From Paenibacillus oleatilyticus (lineage in GTDB: Bacteria; Bacillota; Bacilli; Paenibacillales; NBRC-103111): 53,687 bases of DNA. The stretch is taken from positions 1 to 53,687 of the forward strand of contig NZ_JAHNZO010000043.1 in the NCBI RefSeq assembly GCF_018998565.1, given 5' to 3'. Positions 42,591 through 49,782 of the stretch are shown here, one piece after another (positions within the stretch are counted from its first letter, which is position 1; every line of letters starts with the position of its first letter). Position numbers and translations under genes: made by a program. The notes under the pieces are model-generated. The model did not search any database and was not told the origin of the DNA. It saw only the letters and a list, made by a program, of their open reading frames with translations.

Positions 42591-45500
42591 TCACGAGCCG
42601 ACGCCGGATGCCGGAGGCTTGCGCGAGCGAATCCGCTCCTGGTACTGCTCCGCTACGGCGCCTGCAATGCGTTCCAGAGCATAGTGCCGCTCCAGCTTGA
42701 GCCGCGCCCGCTCCGCCATGCTTCGCCCGAGCTCCGGCTGCCGCAGCAGGTCGCCGACATGCCAGGCGAGCGACTCGACATGGCCGGGCAGCGCTTTGTA
42801 CCCGTCGACGCCGTGCTCAACCAGCTCGGCGAGTCCGCCGGTATCGGACAAGACGACGGGGCATCCGTGCTTCATCGCCTCCAGAGCGACGATGCCGAAC
42901 GGCTCGTACAGGCTCGGGATGACGCACACGTCGGCCGCACGGTACAGCGCCGCCTTCGTCCCGTCGTCAATGAACCCGGTGAAGCGCACGCGGTCGCCCA
43001 GGTGGGCGGCCTGCCGTTTCAGCTCGTCCTCCATCGGCCCGGAGCCGCCGATGAACAGCACCGTGTCCGGCGCGCCCGACAGAATGCTTGGCATCGCGTG
43101 GAGCAGCGTCTGCACGCCCTTCTCGAAGACGAGCCTGCCGACAAAAACAAGCACGCGCTGTCCTTGAACACCGAACCAGCGCTTGGCGTCTTCCTGCGAA
43201 TCGGCCGGACCTTCGACCGGCTTCTCCAGCTGTACGCCGTTCGGGAAGACGAGCATTTTGTCATCCGCTTGCCGGAACAAGTCCTGCACTTCCCGTTTCA
43301 TCGCATGGCTGCAGACGAAGACGCGTTCCGAATCGTAGGTGAGCCGCCATTCGAGCCGATGAATCCGGTTCGACAAGTCGGTACTCAGCCGTCCGTGATT
43401 CCGCCCCCATTCGGTGGCATGAATCGTGCAGACGAGCGGAAGGCCGTAGCTCATCTTCAGCTCGCGCGCCGCATGGTACACCATCCAATCGTGGGCATGC
43501 AGCAGGTCGATGCGGCCGCCGTTTTCTTTATAGCGGACAAGATGATCCGTGAAGGCGAGATTCATCTCGAAGGTCCAATCGTAAAAGTCCGTATCCCCGG
43601 AATGCAGCACCGGAACGCGGTGCACGTACACGCCGCCGCGCTTCTCGAAATACGGCGAGCCGTCATGCGCGCTCGTTACCACATGAACGATCGCGCCCTG
43701 GGCGGCCAGCGCCTCGGACAAATCGGCCACGGCGCGGGAGAGCCCGCCGACCGTTTTGGGCGGGTACTCCCAGGCGAGCATGAACACGTTCGGGCTATGC
43801 TTCGTTTCCTGCAGGATTTGCCGGAAATGCTCCGCATCCGGCAGCAGCGGAACCGGCGACGCCCGGTGAATGGAAACGTAATCCCGGTAGTCGATCCCGG
43901 GAAAGCAGTTGTCTTTCGCTTCCAGCTCCGCGACGAACGATTCGTTGACCACCTCTGCCTCGATTTGTTCGCACAGCGTCCGGAAGCAGCCGAGGTGGTC
44001 CTTCGTCCGGCGGCAGGCGTAATCGACGACCGTCTGCGAATCCATAATGAACGCCCAGTCGCTGCTTTGCGCCAGCATCAGCTCGCGGGCCGCCTGGTTC
44101 AGCGCGCGCTTCAGGAGTCTCTTGCCTTCCTCCAAATGCTCGTGCTTCGTGGCAAGCCGGATCATCCGCAGCTCCGCTTCGTGCAGGTGGCGGTAAATCC
44201 AGTCGTTATTCCCCTGCAGCCATACCTCCGCCGAAGCCCCGCGCCCCCAACTGGATTCGTTCACTTTGCCCGTATCGGCGACCGGGTACTCTCGCAAATA
44301 CTCCGAAGGCGTCACCATCCGCAGCTCGAACGGATCGTAAAACAGCTTGCGGCACAGCATCTCGATCCACAGCGGCCCTTCGTACCACCAATGGCCGAAC
44401 AGCTCGGCGTCGTAGGGCGAGACAATGATCGGCTTACGGTCCAAATGATGGTGCCAATGCTCCGCCTGCTTTTGCCGGTTGAACAGAAAATTCCCCGCAT
44501 GCTCGGCGGCCTTGCTCCTTGCCCATTCCGGGTTGTACGGCTCGCGGTGTCCGTCTTTGCCGGTGATCCGGTAATATTTGATGCCCGTATTGACCCGTTC
44601 GTGCGTCGGCAATACGTACGGACGAATATGTTCCCACTCCGCCAAATCGTGCCAGCCGAGGTCCCAGCCGATATCCCGGTAATATTCCCGGTAGTCGTAG
44701 TCGCCCGGATATCCGTCCTCGGCGCTCCACACCTGCTGCGACGATTCGGGATCGCGCGGAAACGCCGTGACGCCATAGGGCGTCATGAGCGGGGCGTACA
44801 GCTCGCGGTTCGGACGCGGCGTGGCATAGGCGACCGCCGTCGAGTCGGCAAAAAAATAATCGATGCCGCACGATTTCAGCACCCGGTCCACCCCGGGGGT
44901 GAAGCCGCATTCGGGTAGCCAAATGCCGCGCGGCGAGCGGCCGAAATGCCGTTCGTAATCGCGGACGGCCGTAACAATCTGGGCGCGGATCGCCTCTTCG
45001 GTCCGCATCAGCGGCAAAAAGCCATGGGTCGCGGCGCAGGTGACGATTTCGAGCATGCCGAGATCCTGGTAATGCTTGAAGCGGGTCACGATGTCGCGTC
45101 CGCAAGCCTCGTAAAGCCGGCTCAGCTCCCGGAACCGCTTGGCGTACATGCGGGCCAGCGGCTCGAAGCGCTCGTCGCCCCGAAGCCGGACGATTTCCTG
45201 ATCGGCCAGCCGGATCAGCTTGGCCAGATGGATCGCGTAGCGCTCCTGCATCAACGGGTCCGTGCACAGCGCCAGCAGCGTGGGCGTCATCGAGAAGGTG
45301 AGCCTGAAATCGACGCCTTCCGCCGCCAACCGGTCGAACAGGCCGACGAAGGGAAGGTACGTTTCCGTCATCGCCTCGTAAAACCAGCGCTCCTCCATAT
45401 AGTCGTCGCGGTCGTAATGCCGGATATAGGGCAAATGGGCGTGAAGAACCAAAGCCAGGTAGCCCTTCGGGTCCGGCTTCGGCTGGCCTCGGTTGAGCAT
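42591..45500 (-). CDS. GH57 alpha-glucan branching-type enzyme fused to GT4 glycosyltransferase
   Basis: A 969-residue two-enzyme fusion. Residues 1-565 are a GH57/DUF1957 domain with HAHLPYIRH (residues 20-28), the nucleophile Glu197 in IWLPECGF and the acid Asp364 in SPYDAELFGHWW, as in GH57 1,4-alpha-glucan branching enzymes. Residues about 571-969 are a GT4 domain of the glycogen-synthase-like type with WEYPPKTVGGLSRAVADLSEAL, FVGRLVFEKGVQTLLHAM and PSLYEPFGIVALEAMKHG. One polypeptide could thus both extend and branch an alpha-glucan. The ATG at 45500 has only a weak site and starts 12 bases after the DUF4912 gene, suggesting coupling. Confidence 0.9.
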   Translation of the reverse strand: MLNRGQPKPDPKGYLALVLHAHLPYIRHYDRDDYMEERWFYEAMTETYLPFVGLFDRLAAEGVDFRLTFSMTPTLLALCTDPLMQERYAIHLAKLIRLADQEIVRLRGDERFEPLARMYAKRFRELSRLYEACGRDIVTRFKHYQDLGMLEIVTCAATHGFLPLMRTEEAIRAQIVTAVRDYERHFGRSPRGIWLPECGFTPGVDRVLKSCGIDYFFADSTAVAYATPRPNRELYAPLMTPYGVTAFPRDPESSQQVWSAEDGYPGDYDYREYYRDIGWDLGWHDLAEWEHIRPYVLPTHERVNTGIKYYRITGKDGHREPYNPEWARSKAAEHAGNFLFNRQKQAEHWHHHLDRKPIIVSPYDAELFGHWWYEGPLWIEMLCRKLFYDPFELRMVTPSEYLREYPVADTGKVNESSWGRGASAEVWLQGNNDWIYRHLHEAELRMIRLATKHEHLEEGKRLLKRALNQAARELMLAQSSDWAFIMDSQTVVDYACRRTKDHLGCFRTLCEQIEAEVVNESFVAELEAKDNCFPGIDYRDYVSIHRASPVPLLPDAEHFRQILQETKHSPNVFMLAWEYPPKTVGGLSRAVADLSEALAAQGAIVHVVTSAHDGSPYFEKRGGVYVHRVPVLHSGDTDFYDWTFEMNLAFTDHLVRYKENGGRIDLLHAHDWMVYHAARELKMSYGLPLVCTIHATEWGRNHGRLSTDLSNRIHRLEWRLTYDSERVFVCSHAMKREVQDLFRQADDKMLVFPNGVQLEKPVEGPADSQEDAKRWFGVQGQRVLVFVGRLVFEKGVQTLLHAMPSILSGAPDTVLFIGGSGPMEDELKRQAAHLGDRVRFTGFIDDGTKAALYRAADVCVIPSLYEPFGIVALEAMKHGCPVVLSDTGGLAELVEHGVDGYKALPGHVESLAWHVGDLLRQPELGRSMAERARLKLERHYALERIAGAVAEQYQERIRSRKPPASGVGS

Positions 45501-45512
45501 AAAGGAAGAACC

Positions 45513-46022
45513 TCATTTCATCCAGCTGTGGTAAGCGCTGAAATTCTCAAAATCGTACGGTTGTATACGCGCGGGAGTTTTGCCGGGCTCCCGTGCCTCC
45601 GGTACGGTCGGCTGCAGCGGAGCTCCCCACGGAGCGGCGCTGTCCCGCGGCGTCCGGACGGCGCCGGACCGCAGCAGCGGAACGAACTGCCGCCGGATCG
45701 TATAGACGCCGAAATCGACGGTCCATACGGTATCGGCCGAAAGCCCATGAATGTACCAACGGTCGGCCTCCGGCGTCGTCTCGATATCGAAATGACGGTG
45801 CGCGTTGTTCCCGTTAAAATATACACCGGTGACGTCGTATACCCGCAGCACCTTCGGCAGCACGCCCCAGTCGCACTCAAAATGCTGCGAGCACAGCCAG
45901 CGCTTGCGGTTGCCGACTTCCCAATAAACGAACAGCGTATGGGCATCCCGGACCATCGGATGCAGCAGATCCTTCTCATAGCGATCCGGCAGCTCGAAGC
46001 CGGACGTCGGAATAGACCGCAC
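45513..46022 (-). CDS. DUF4912 protein
   Basis: A 169-residue protein with the DUF4912 core: DAHTLFVYWEVGNRKRW, LRVYDVTG and the following beta-rich segment (WYIHGLSADTVWTVDFGVY). The fold is probably a carbohydrate-binding-like beta-sandwich. I use GTG 46022, which has AAGGAGGAC six bases upstream; a frame extension to 46070 lacks a site. It is the first gene of an operon with the GH57-GT4 fusion, a pairing I associate with alpha-glucan synthesis, so it may bind glucan or assist the fusion enzyme. Confidence 0.83.
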   Translation of the reverse strand: MRSIPTSGFELPDRYEKDLLHPMVRDAHTLFVYWEVGNRKRWLCSQHFECDWGVLPKVLRVYDVTGVYFNGNNAHRHFDIETTPEADRWYIHGLSADTVWTVDFGVYTIRRQFVPLLRSGAVRTPRDSAAPWGAPLQPTVPEAREPGKTPARIQPYDFENFSAYHSWMK

Positions 46023-46496
46023 GGCAAAGTCCTCCTTGGAAACGAACTTTATCTTTAACAGAATTTGCAAATCACAGCCAATTTATGCACGCGGGAAGCG
46101 GGGGGACGACCTGCCGTTTCCAAGAAGGAAACATTTAACTAGGCATCCGCGGGGCGAAAAAAGAGGATTTTTGGCGCTCTTGGTCGAATAGCTTAGGGAT
46201 AACGGCAGGGGTCTTTTTTTTGTTGATAAGTATGGATAAGCTTTTTGCAGCCTGCAGCTGCGCATGAACGATTGACAATTCGCTAACGTCACTATAAAGC
46301 AAGGAGACCATGCGGCTTGGGACGCGCAAACATCGAGAAACCTTTTACAGGAAAATAACGTCAATATAGTTGGAATCGTCCCGGGAGACCTCTTGAGCCG
46401 ATTCGATTAACGGTTTTTCCTGTGCGAAACGTTTTTCGATCTAGTTTGCAGTCATAGCCGTCATAGATTCGTAGTGGAAACAGGGGGACGAGGACG
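46023..46496. other. Intergenic region upstream of the DUF4912 operon and zinc-ribbon gene
   Basis: About 470 bases between divergent genes. It holds a small hairpin GTTTCC-aagaa-GGAAAC near 46118, a T8 run near 46217, and TTGACA (46272-46277) with TATAAA (46293-46298) at a short 15-base spacing. After that promoter-like pair, AAGGAG is followed three bases later by ATG 46310 and a 19-codon open frame, too little to call a gene. No strong promoter was found for either flanking gene. Confidence 0.4.
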
Positions 46497-46925
46497 ATGA
46501 GTTTTTGCTGCGGCGCCAGCATGTTGGGGACCAAAGGGACGCTAAGACATATCCGGACGCAAATTCATAACGTGCCGTTATTGTTCTGCCCGGTATGCCA
46601 TCGTGTGGAAGTGCATCATCTGGTGGAAAACGAGTACGAGATCCTTGCCGAATATGCGCATGGAGACGGCGCGCCGGAAGTGGACTTCCAAGAGTATGTC
46701 GAGCATCGGGACGTTCAGGAGATGTTCGAGAACTGCGTGAATCACGAGAACGAAGAGCCGCTTGAGGTCGTTCGAAGCCAGATCGACATGGCGCTTGACC
46801 TGTTGATGGTGGCCAAAGAGATCGGCGACGCCGAATGGGAGCAGCAGCTCAAAAAAAGGCTGAACGTGCTCAGCCAGCGCCGTCACAAGCTGAAGAATAA
46901 AAAGACCATGCGTGGCCTGTCTTAA
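46497..46925 (+). CDS. Hypothetical zinc-ribbon-like protein
   Basis: A 142-residue protein I do not recognise. The N-terminal third has Cys4-Cys5 and the CPVC pair Cys31/Cys34 with nearby His residues, which together look like a zinc-binding site (LLFCPVCHRVEVHHLVENEYE). The rest is acidic, then a basic Lys/Arg-rich C-terminus (QQLKKRLNVLSQRRHKLKNKK). ATG 46497 has AGGGGGACGAGG upstream. It precedes the structured element and sigI. A nucleic-acid or regulatory role is possible but only a guess. Confidence 0.7.
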   Translation: MSFCCGASMLGTKGTLRHIRTQIHNVPLLFCPVCHRVEVHHLVENEYEILAEYAHGDGAPEVDFQEYVEHRDVQEMFENCVNHENEEPLEVVRSQIDMALDLLMVAKEIGDAEWEQQLKKRLNVLSQRRHKLKNKKTMRGLS

Positions 46926-46940
46926 AAGAACCAACCTTTT

Positions 46941-47102
46941 GCAAAAACGTCCCTTCTACGCCAAGCTTCTTTGCAGGCAAAGACAGCGCCGGCAGCGGCG
47001 CCGTATGCCCATGTAAGTGCGACGCTGCGGCCGCATGGCGATGCGGTCCGGCGCCCCGGGCAAGCCTGCCGCGGCTGCGGCATGGATAGGGACGTTTTTT
47101 GC
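46941..47102. ncRNA. Multi-hairpin structured element upstream of sigI
   Basis: The outer stem GCAAAAACGTCCCT (46941-46954) pairs with AGGGACGTTTTTTGC (47088-47102, one bulged T). It encloses four perfect small hairpins: CTTTGC-ag-GCAAAG (46969-46982), GCGCC-ggcagc-GGCGC (46986-47001), CCGCAT-ggcg-ATGCGG (47031-47046) and GCCGC-ggct-GCGGC (47068-47081). The dense pairing and T6 run suggest a structured RNA or a large terminator; no known family is recognised. The rest of the 46926-47233 gap holds the SigI-type promoter. Confidence 0.6.
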
Positions 47103-47179
47103 GGCTGGCCCGGTTGGAAAACCCGTCCTGACACGCAAAAAAATTCCTTAAGAAATATAGGCGTCCAGCCTTCAAAATG

Positions 47180-47208
47180 ACCCCCGTAATCGTATAAGCA
47201 ACAGCGAA
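47180..47208 (+). promoter_or_regulatory. Candidate SigI-dependent promoter of sigI-rsgI
   Basis: ACCCCC (47180-47185) and CGAA (47205-47208), 19 bases apart, match the type of -35 and -10 elements reported for SigI promoters. The coding start is about 25 bases downstream, so sigI would control itself. Confidence 0.6.
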
Positions 47209-47233
47209 ATTTTTAAGCAGAGAGGTGGAACGA

Positions 47234-48043
47234 TTGCTGCTGGTTTTATTTAAGAAATTTCTCGGAAAACGCCAGGCACACCACTCGGATTCCGCGGATG
47301 CGCAAACGCCGGAACAAATCGTAATTTTGATTCAAGAAGGTGATCTACGCCTCCGCAATCAATTCATCACGGATTATCAACCTTATGTTGCGAAGGTAAC
47401 GAGCAGATTTTGCAAAAGATATGTGGACCCGGCCCGGGACGATGAGTTCAGCATCGCACTCGGCGCCTTCAATGAAGCGATCAATCAGTTTTCGCCGCAG
47501 GCCGGAAGATCGTTTCTCGGCTTCTCCGAGCAGGTCATCCGCCGGCGGCTCATCGACTATGTCCGCAAGGAGCAGCGCTTCTCGCAGCAAATCCCGTACA
47601 GCACGTTCGAGGTGGAGGACGAGGAGGACAACATCGTCAATCCGGTCGAAATCCATCAGGCTGTCGAACAGTACGAGAAGCAGAAGGGAATGGAGGAACG
47701 GCGCAGCGAGATTATCGATCTGAACCGCTGTCTGTCCGAATTCGGTATCCGCTTCGGAGATTTGGTCGATGCTTCCCCTAAGCACGACGACTCGCGTCAG
47801 GCGCTCTTCGGTATTGCCAAGACGCTCTCGAAGGACGGCGAGCTGATGCGGATCATGTTATCCAAGCGGATGCTTCCGATTAAGGAGCTGCTGGCTCAAG
47901 TGAAGGTTTCGCGCAAGACGCTGGAACGAAACCGCAAATTTATTATTGCTGTTGCTCTGATATATCAAGGACCTTATCCGTATCTCAGAGATTATTTACA
48001 TATCAGAGAGGATCATGAAAAAGGGGAAGATGTCCGTGAATAA
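47234..48043 (+). CDS. sigI: RNA polymerase sigma factor SigI
   Basis: A 269-residue sigma-70-like factor of the SigI group. The N-terminal half has IVILIQEGDLRLRNQFITDYQPYVAKVTSRFC and the sigma region-2-like DDEFSIALGAFNEAINQFSPQAGRSFLGFSEQVIRRRLIDYVRKE; the C-terminal half carries the DNA-binding region (LLAQVKVSRKTLERNRKFIIA). SigI factors respond to heat or cell-wall and extracellular polysaccharide signals via RsgI. I prefer TTG 47234, five bases after GAGGTGG, over a GTG at 47225 that overlaps this site. It overlaps rsgI by 29 bases. Confidence 0.92.
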   Translation: MLLVLFKKFLGKRQAHHSDSADAQTPEQIVILIQEGDLRLRNQFITDYQPYVAKVTSRFCKRYVDPARDDEFSIALGAFNEAINQFSPQAGRSFLGFSEQVIRRRLIDYVRKEQRFSQQIPYSTFEVEDEEDNIVNPVEIHQAVEQYEKQKGMEERRSEIIDLNRCLSEFGIRFGDLVDASPKHDDSRQALFGIAKTLSKDGELMRIMLSKRMLPIKELLAQVKVSRKTLERNRKFIIAVALIYQGPYPYLRDYLHIREDHEKGEDVRE

Positions 48044-49586
48044 AGGGGTCGTGATGGAAATCACGGAAAAAAGCATCGTTGTGATGCGTCCGGACGGCAA
48101 GTTCGAGCGGGTGCCCCGCAAGAAGCGGACTTGCGAAATCGGCGAAGAAATCGTCTATGCCGATAGCGGCATCAATTGGAGAAGTCCTTCCGTCGCCGGC
48201 CGTTCGGCGATTGCGGCAGCCGTCGTTTTTGGTCTGGTGTTGTTTGCCAGCTTCAATGGGAAGCTGGGCAGTCCCGAGGTGGTAGCCTACGTCTCGATGG
48301 ACATTAACCCGAGCATCGAGATGGGCATCGACGCCAAAGAGAACGTGCTCGAGCTGCGGGGGCTTAACGACGATGGAGCGGTGCTGGCGCAAGCGGTCGA
48401 CTACAAGGGGAAAACGCTGGAGGCCGTCACCTCGAAGCTGTTGGACAAGGCCGAGCAGGGCCCGCTTGCCAAGCAAGAGACGGAGATCGTCATTGCCAGC
48501 ACCGTCGTCGAGCCTAAGAGCCAGGTGAGCGATGCGGGCATTGCCGAGAAGCTGCGCAAGCAGGTGACCAAGCACATCCAAGAGGCGCACCCGACCAAAG
48601 CGGAAGCTTACCAGGTCGCCGCGTTCGCCGCGCCGCAGGAGGTGCGGGAGGCCGCCTCCCAGAACGGTGTATCCATGGGCAAATACACCGTATATTTGAA
48701 TGCCAAAAGCAACGGAGAGAGTGTAACTCTCGACGAATTGAAGCGAGAATCGGTTCTGCAGATCTCCAAGCAGAAGCCGGAAGTGGCCAAGCTCATTCAA
48801 CCGGATAAGCTTCCGACGAAAGCGGACATCAAGAAGATGGTGGAGGAAGAGAAGAACGGAGAGCTGGACAAGAAGCTGGAGGAGCATCAGAAAGACCGCA
48901 AGCAAGACAACGGCAAGAACGGAAAAAATGGAAAGAACGATTCGAAAAACGACTCGAAAAACGACCCCAAGAACAACAACTCCAAGAACGACTCGAGAAA
49001 CGATTCGAAGAACGATCCGAAAAAGCCCGGAAGCACGACCGGGAACGGTGGAAAAGACAAAAACAAAGACGACGATAAAAACGACGACAAGAACGGCAAT
49101 AAGCGGGGCAGCGATAAAGACGACAAATCCGCAGATCAAGGAAAGACGACGCCGGTCAATACAAGGCCGGGCAGTACGCCTCCTGCGGGCACGAAGCCGG
49201 GAACGACAAATCCCGGCACGTCGCGTCCCGGTGAGAAGAACGACGACAAGAAGGATGGCGACCGGAAAAAAGAGGACGATCGACAAAAGAACGACCGTTC
49301 CGGTTCGAATTCGAAGGACCGGGAGGACGACCGGAAGAAGGAAGAGTCCACCAAATCGAACGATGAGCGCCGGCGCGAAGATGCAGACCGGCGCGTTGAC
49401 GAATCTAAAAGGAAAGAGCAAGACCAACAGAAGGAACAGGATAAAAAGAAGGAATCCGACAGCAAGAAATCGGACGACGGCAGCAATAAAAAGCCGGCCG
49501 GAGATTCGAAGAAGAAAGACGATAACAAGCCGGACGATCCCCGCAAGAAAGAGGATCATCCGGGGGATGACCGGAAGAAGGATTAA
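48015..49586 (+). CDS. rsgI: Anti-sigma-I factor RsgI
   Basis: A 523-residue membrane anti-sigma factor. Residues 1-55 are the cytosolic RsgI N-domain that holds SigI (GVVMEITEKSIVVMRPDGKF); a membrane helix lies at about 63-80 (SAIAAAVVFGLVLFASF); residues 86-270 form the external domain containing VSMDINPS, with the N98-P99 bond at which RsgI proteins are reported to cleave themselves. Residues about 277-523 are an extreme Lys/Asp/Asn-rich low-complexity region, expected to be disordered, where other RsgI proteins have carbohydrate-binding modules. The start used is ATG 48015 (GAGAGG upstream); GTG 48036 after AAGGGG is an alternative. It is co-transcribed with sigI. Confidence 0.92.
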   Translation: MKKGKMSVNKGVVMEITEKSIVVMRPDGKFERVPRKKRTCEIGEEIVYADSGINWRSPSVAGRSAIAAAVVFGLVLFASFNGKLGSPEVVAYVSMDINPSIEMGIDAKENVLELRGLNDDGAVLAQAVDYKGKTLEAVTSKLLDKAEQGPLAKQETEIVIASTVVEPKSQVSDAGIAEKLRKQVTKHIQEAHPTKAEAYQVAAFAAPQEVREAASQNGVSMGKYTVYLNAKSNGESVTLDELKRESVLQISKQKPEVAKLIQPDKLPTKADIKKMVEEEKNGELDKKLEEHQKDRKQDNGKNGKNGKNDSKNDSKNDPKNNNSKNDSRNDSKNDPKKPGSTTGNGGKDKNKDDDKNDDKNGNKRGSDKDDKSADQGKTTPVNTRPGSTPPAGTKPGTTNPGTSRPGEKNDDKKDGDRKKEDDRQKNDRSGSNSKDREDDRKKEESTKSNDERRREDADRRVDESKRKEQDQQKEQDKKKESDSKKSDDGSNKKPAGDSKKKDDNKPDDPRKKEDHPGDDRKKD

Positions 49587-49613
49587 TATTTAGATGCCAG
49601 TATATTGCTCTGT

Positions 49614-49663
49614 CCAAAAACCGTTACCGAAGCGGACTTGCCGCCCGGGAAACGGTTTTTTGG
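49614..49663 (+). terminator. Terminator after rsgI
   Basis: CCAAAAACCGTT (49614-49625) pairs with AACGGTTTTTTGG (49651-49663, one extra T). Confidence 0.82.
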
Positions 49664-49782
49664 GGTTTATTTCACATAAATAAAACCAAACGGCCCACCG
49701 ATAAAATGTAAGAGTGGCGCTTGGCAATAAGGGGGGGGGCGCACCTAAGAGTTTAATCACAGTAGCCAAGGAAGGTGTACAG

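Noticed and set aside
42378..44918. 846-codon plus-strand open frame
   Set aside because: Antisense to the GH57-GT4 and nucleotidyltransferase genes, which carry all the motifs.
46310..46369. 19-codon open frame after AAGGAG
   Set aside because: The spacing of three bases to ATG is too short and the peptide is too small to support without conservation data.
48940..49100. Short tandem repeats in rsgI that look like a CRISPR or satellite
   Set aside because: They are degenerate codon repeats (AAC GAC TCG AAA-like) in frame with the Lys/Asp/Asn-rich tail, without spacer structure.
48003..49559. 518-codon hydrophobic minus-strand open frame
   Set aside because: The reverse of the Lys/Asp-codon-rich rsgI tail produces Leu/Val/Phe by codon complement, imitating membrane segments.
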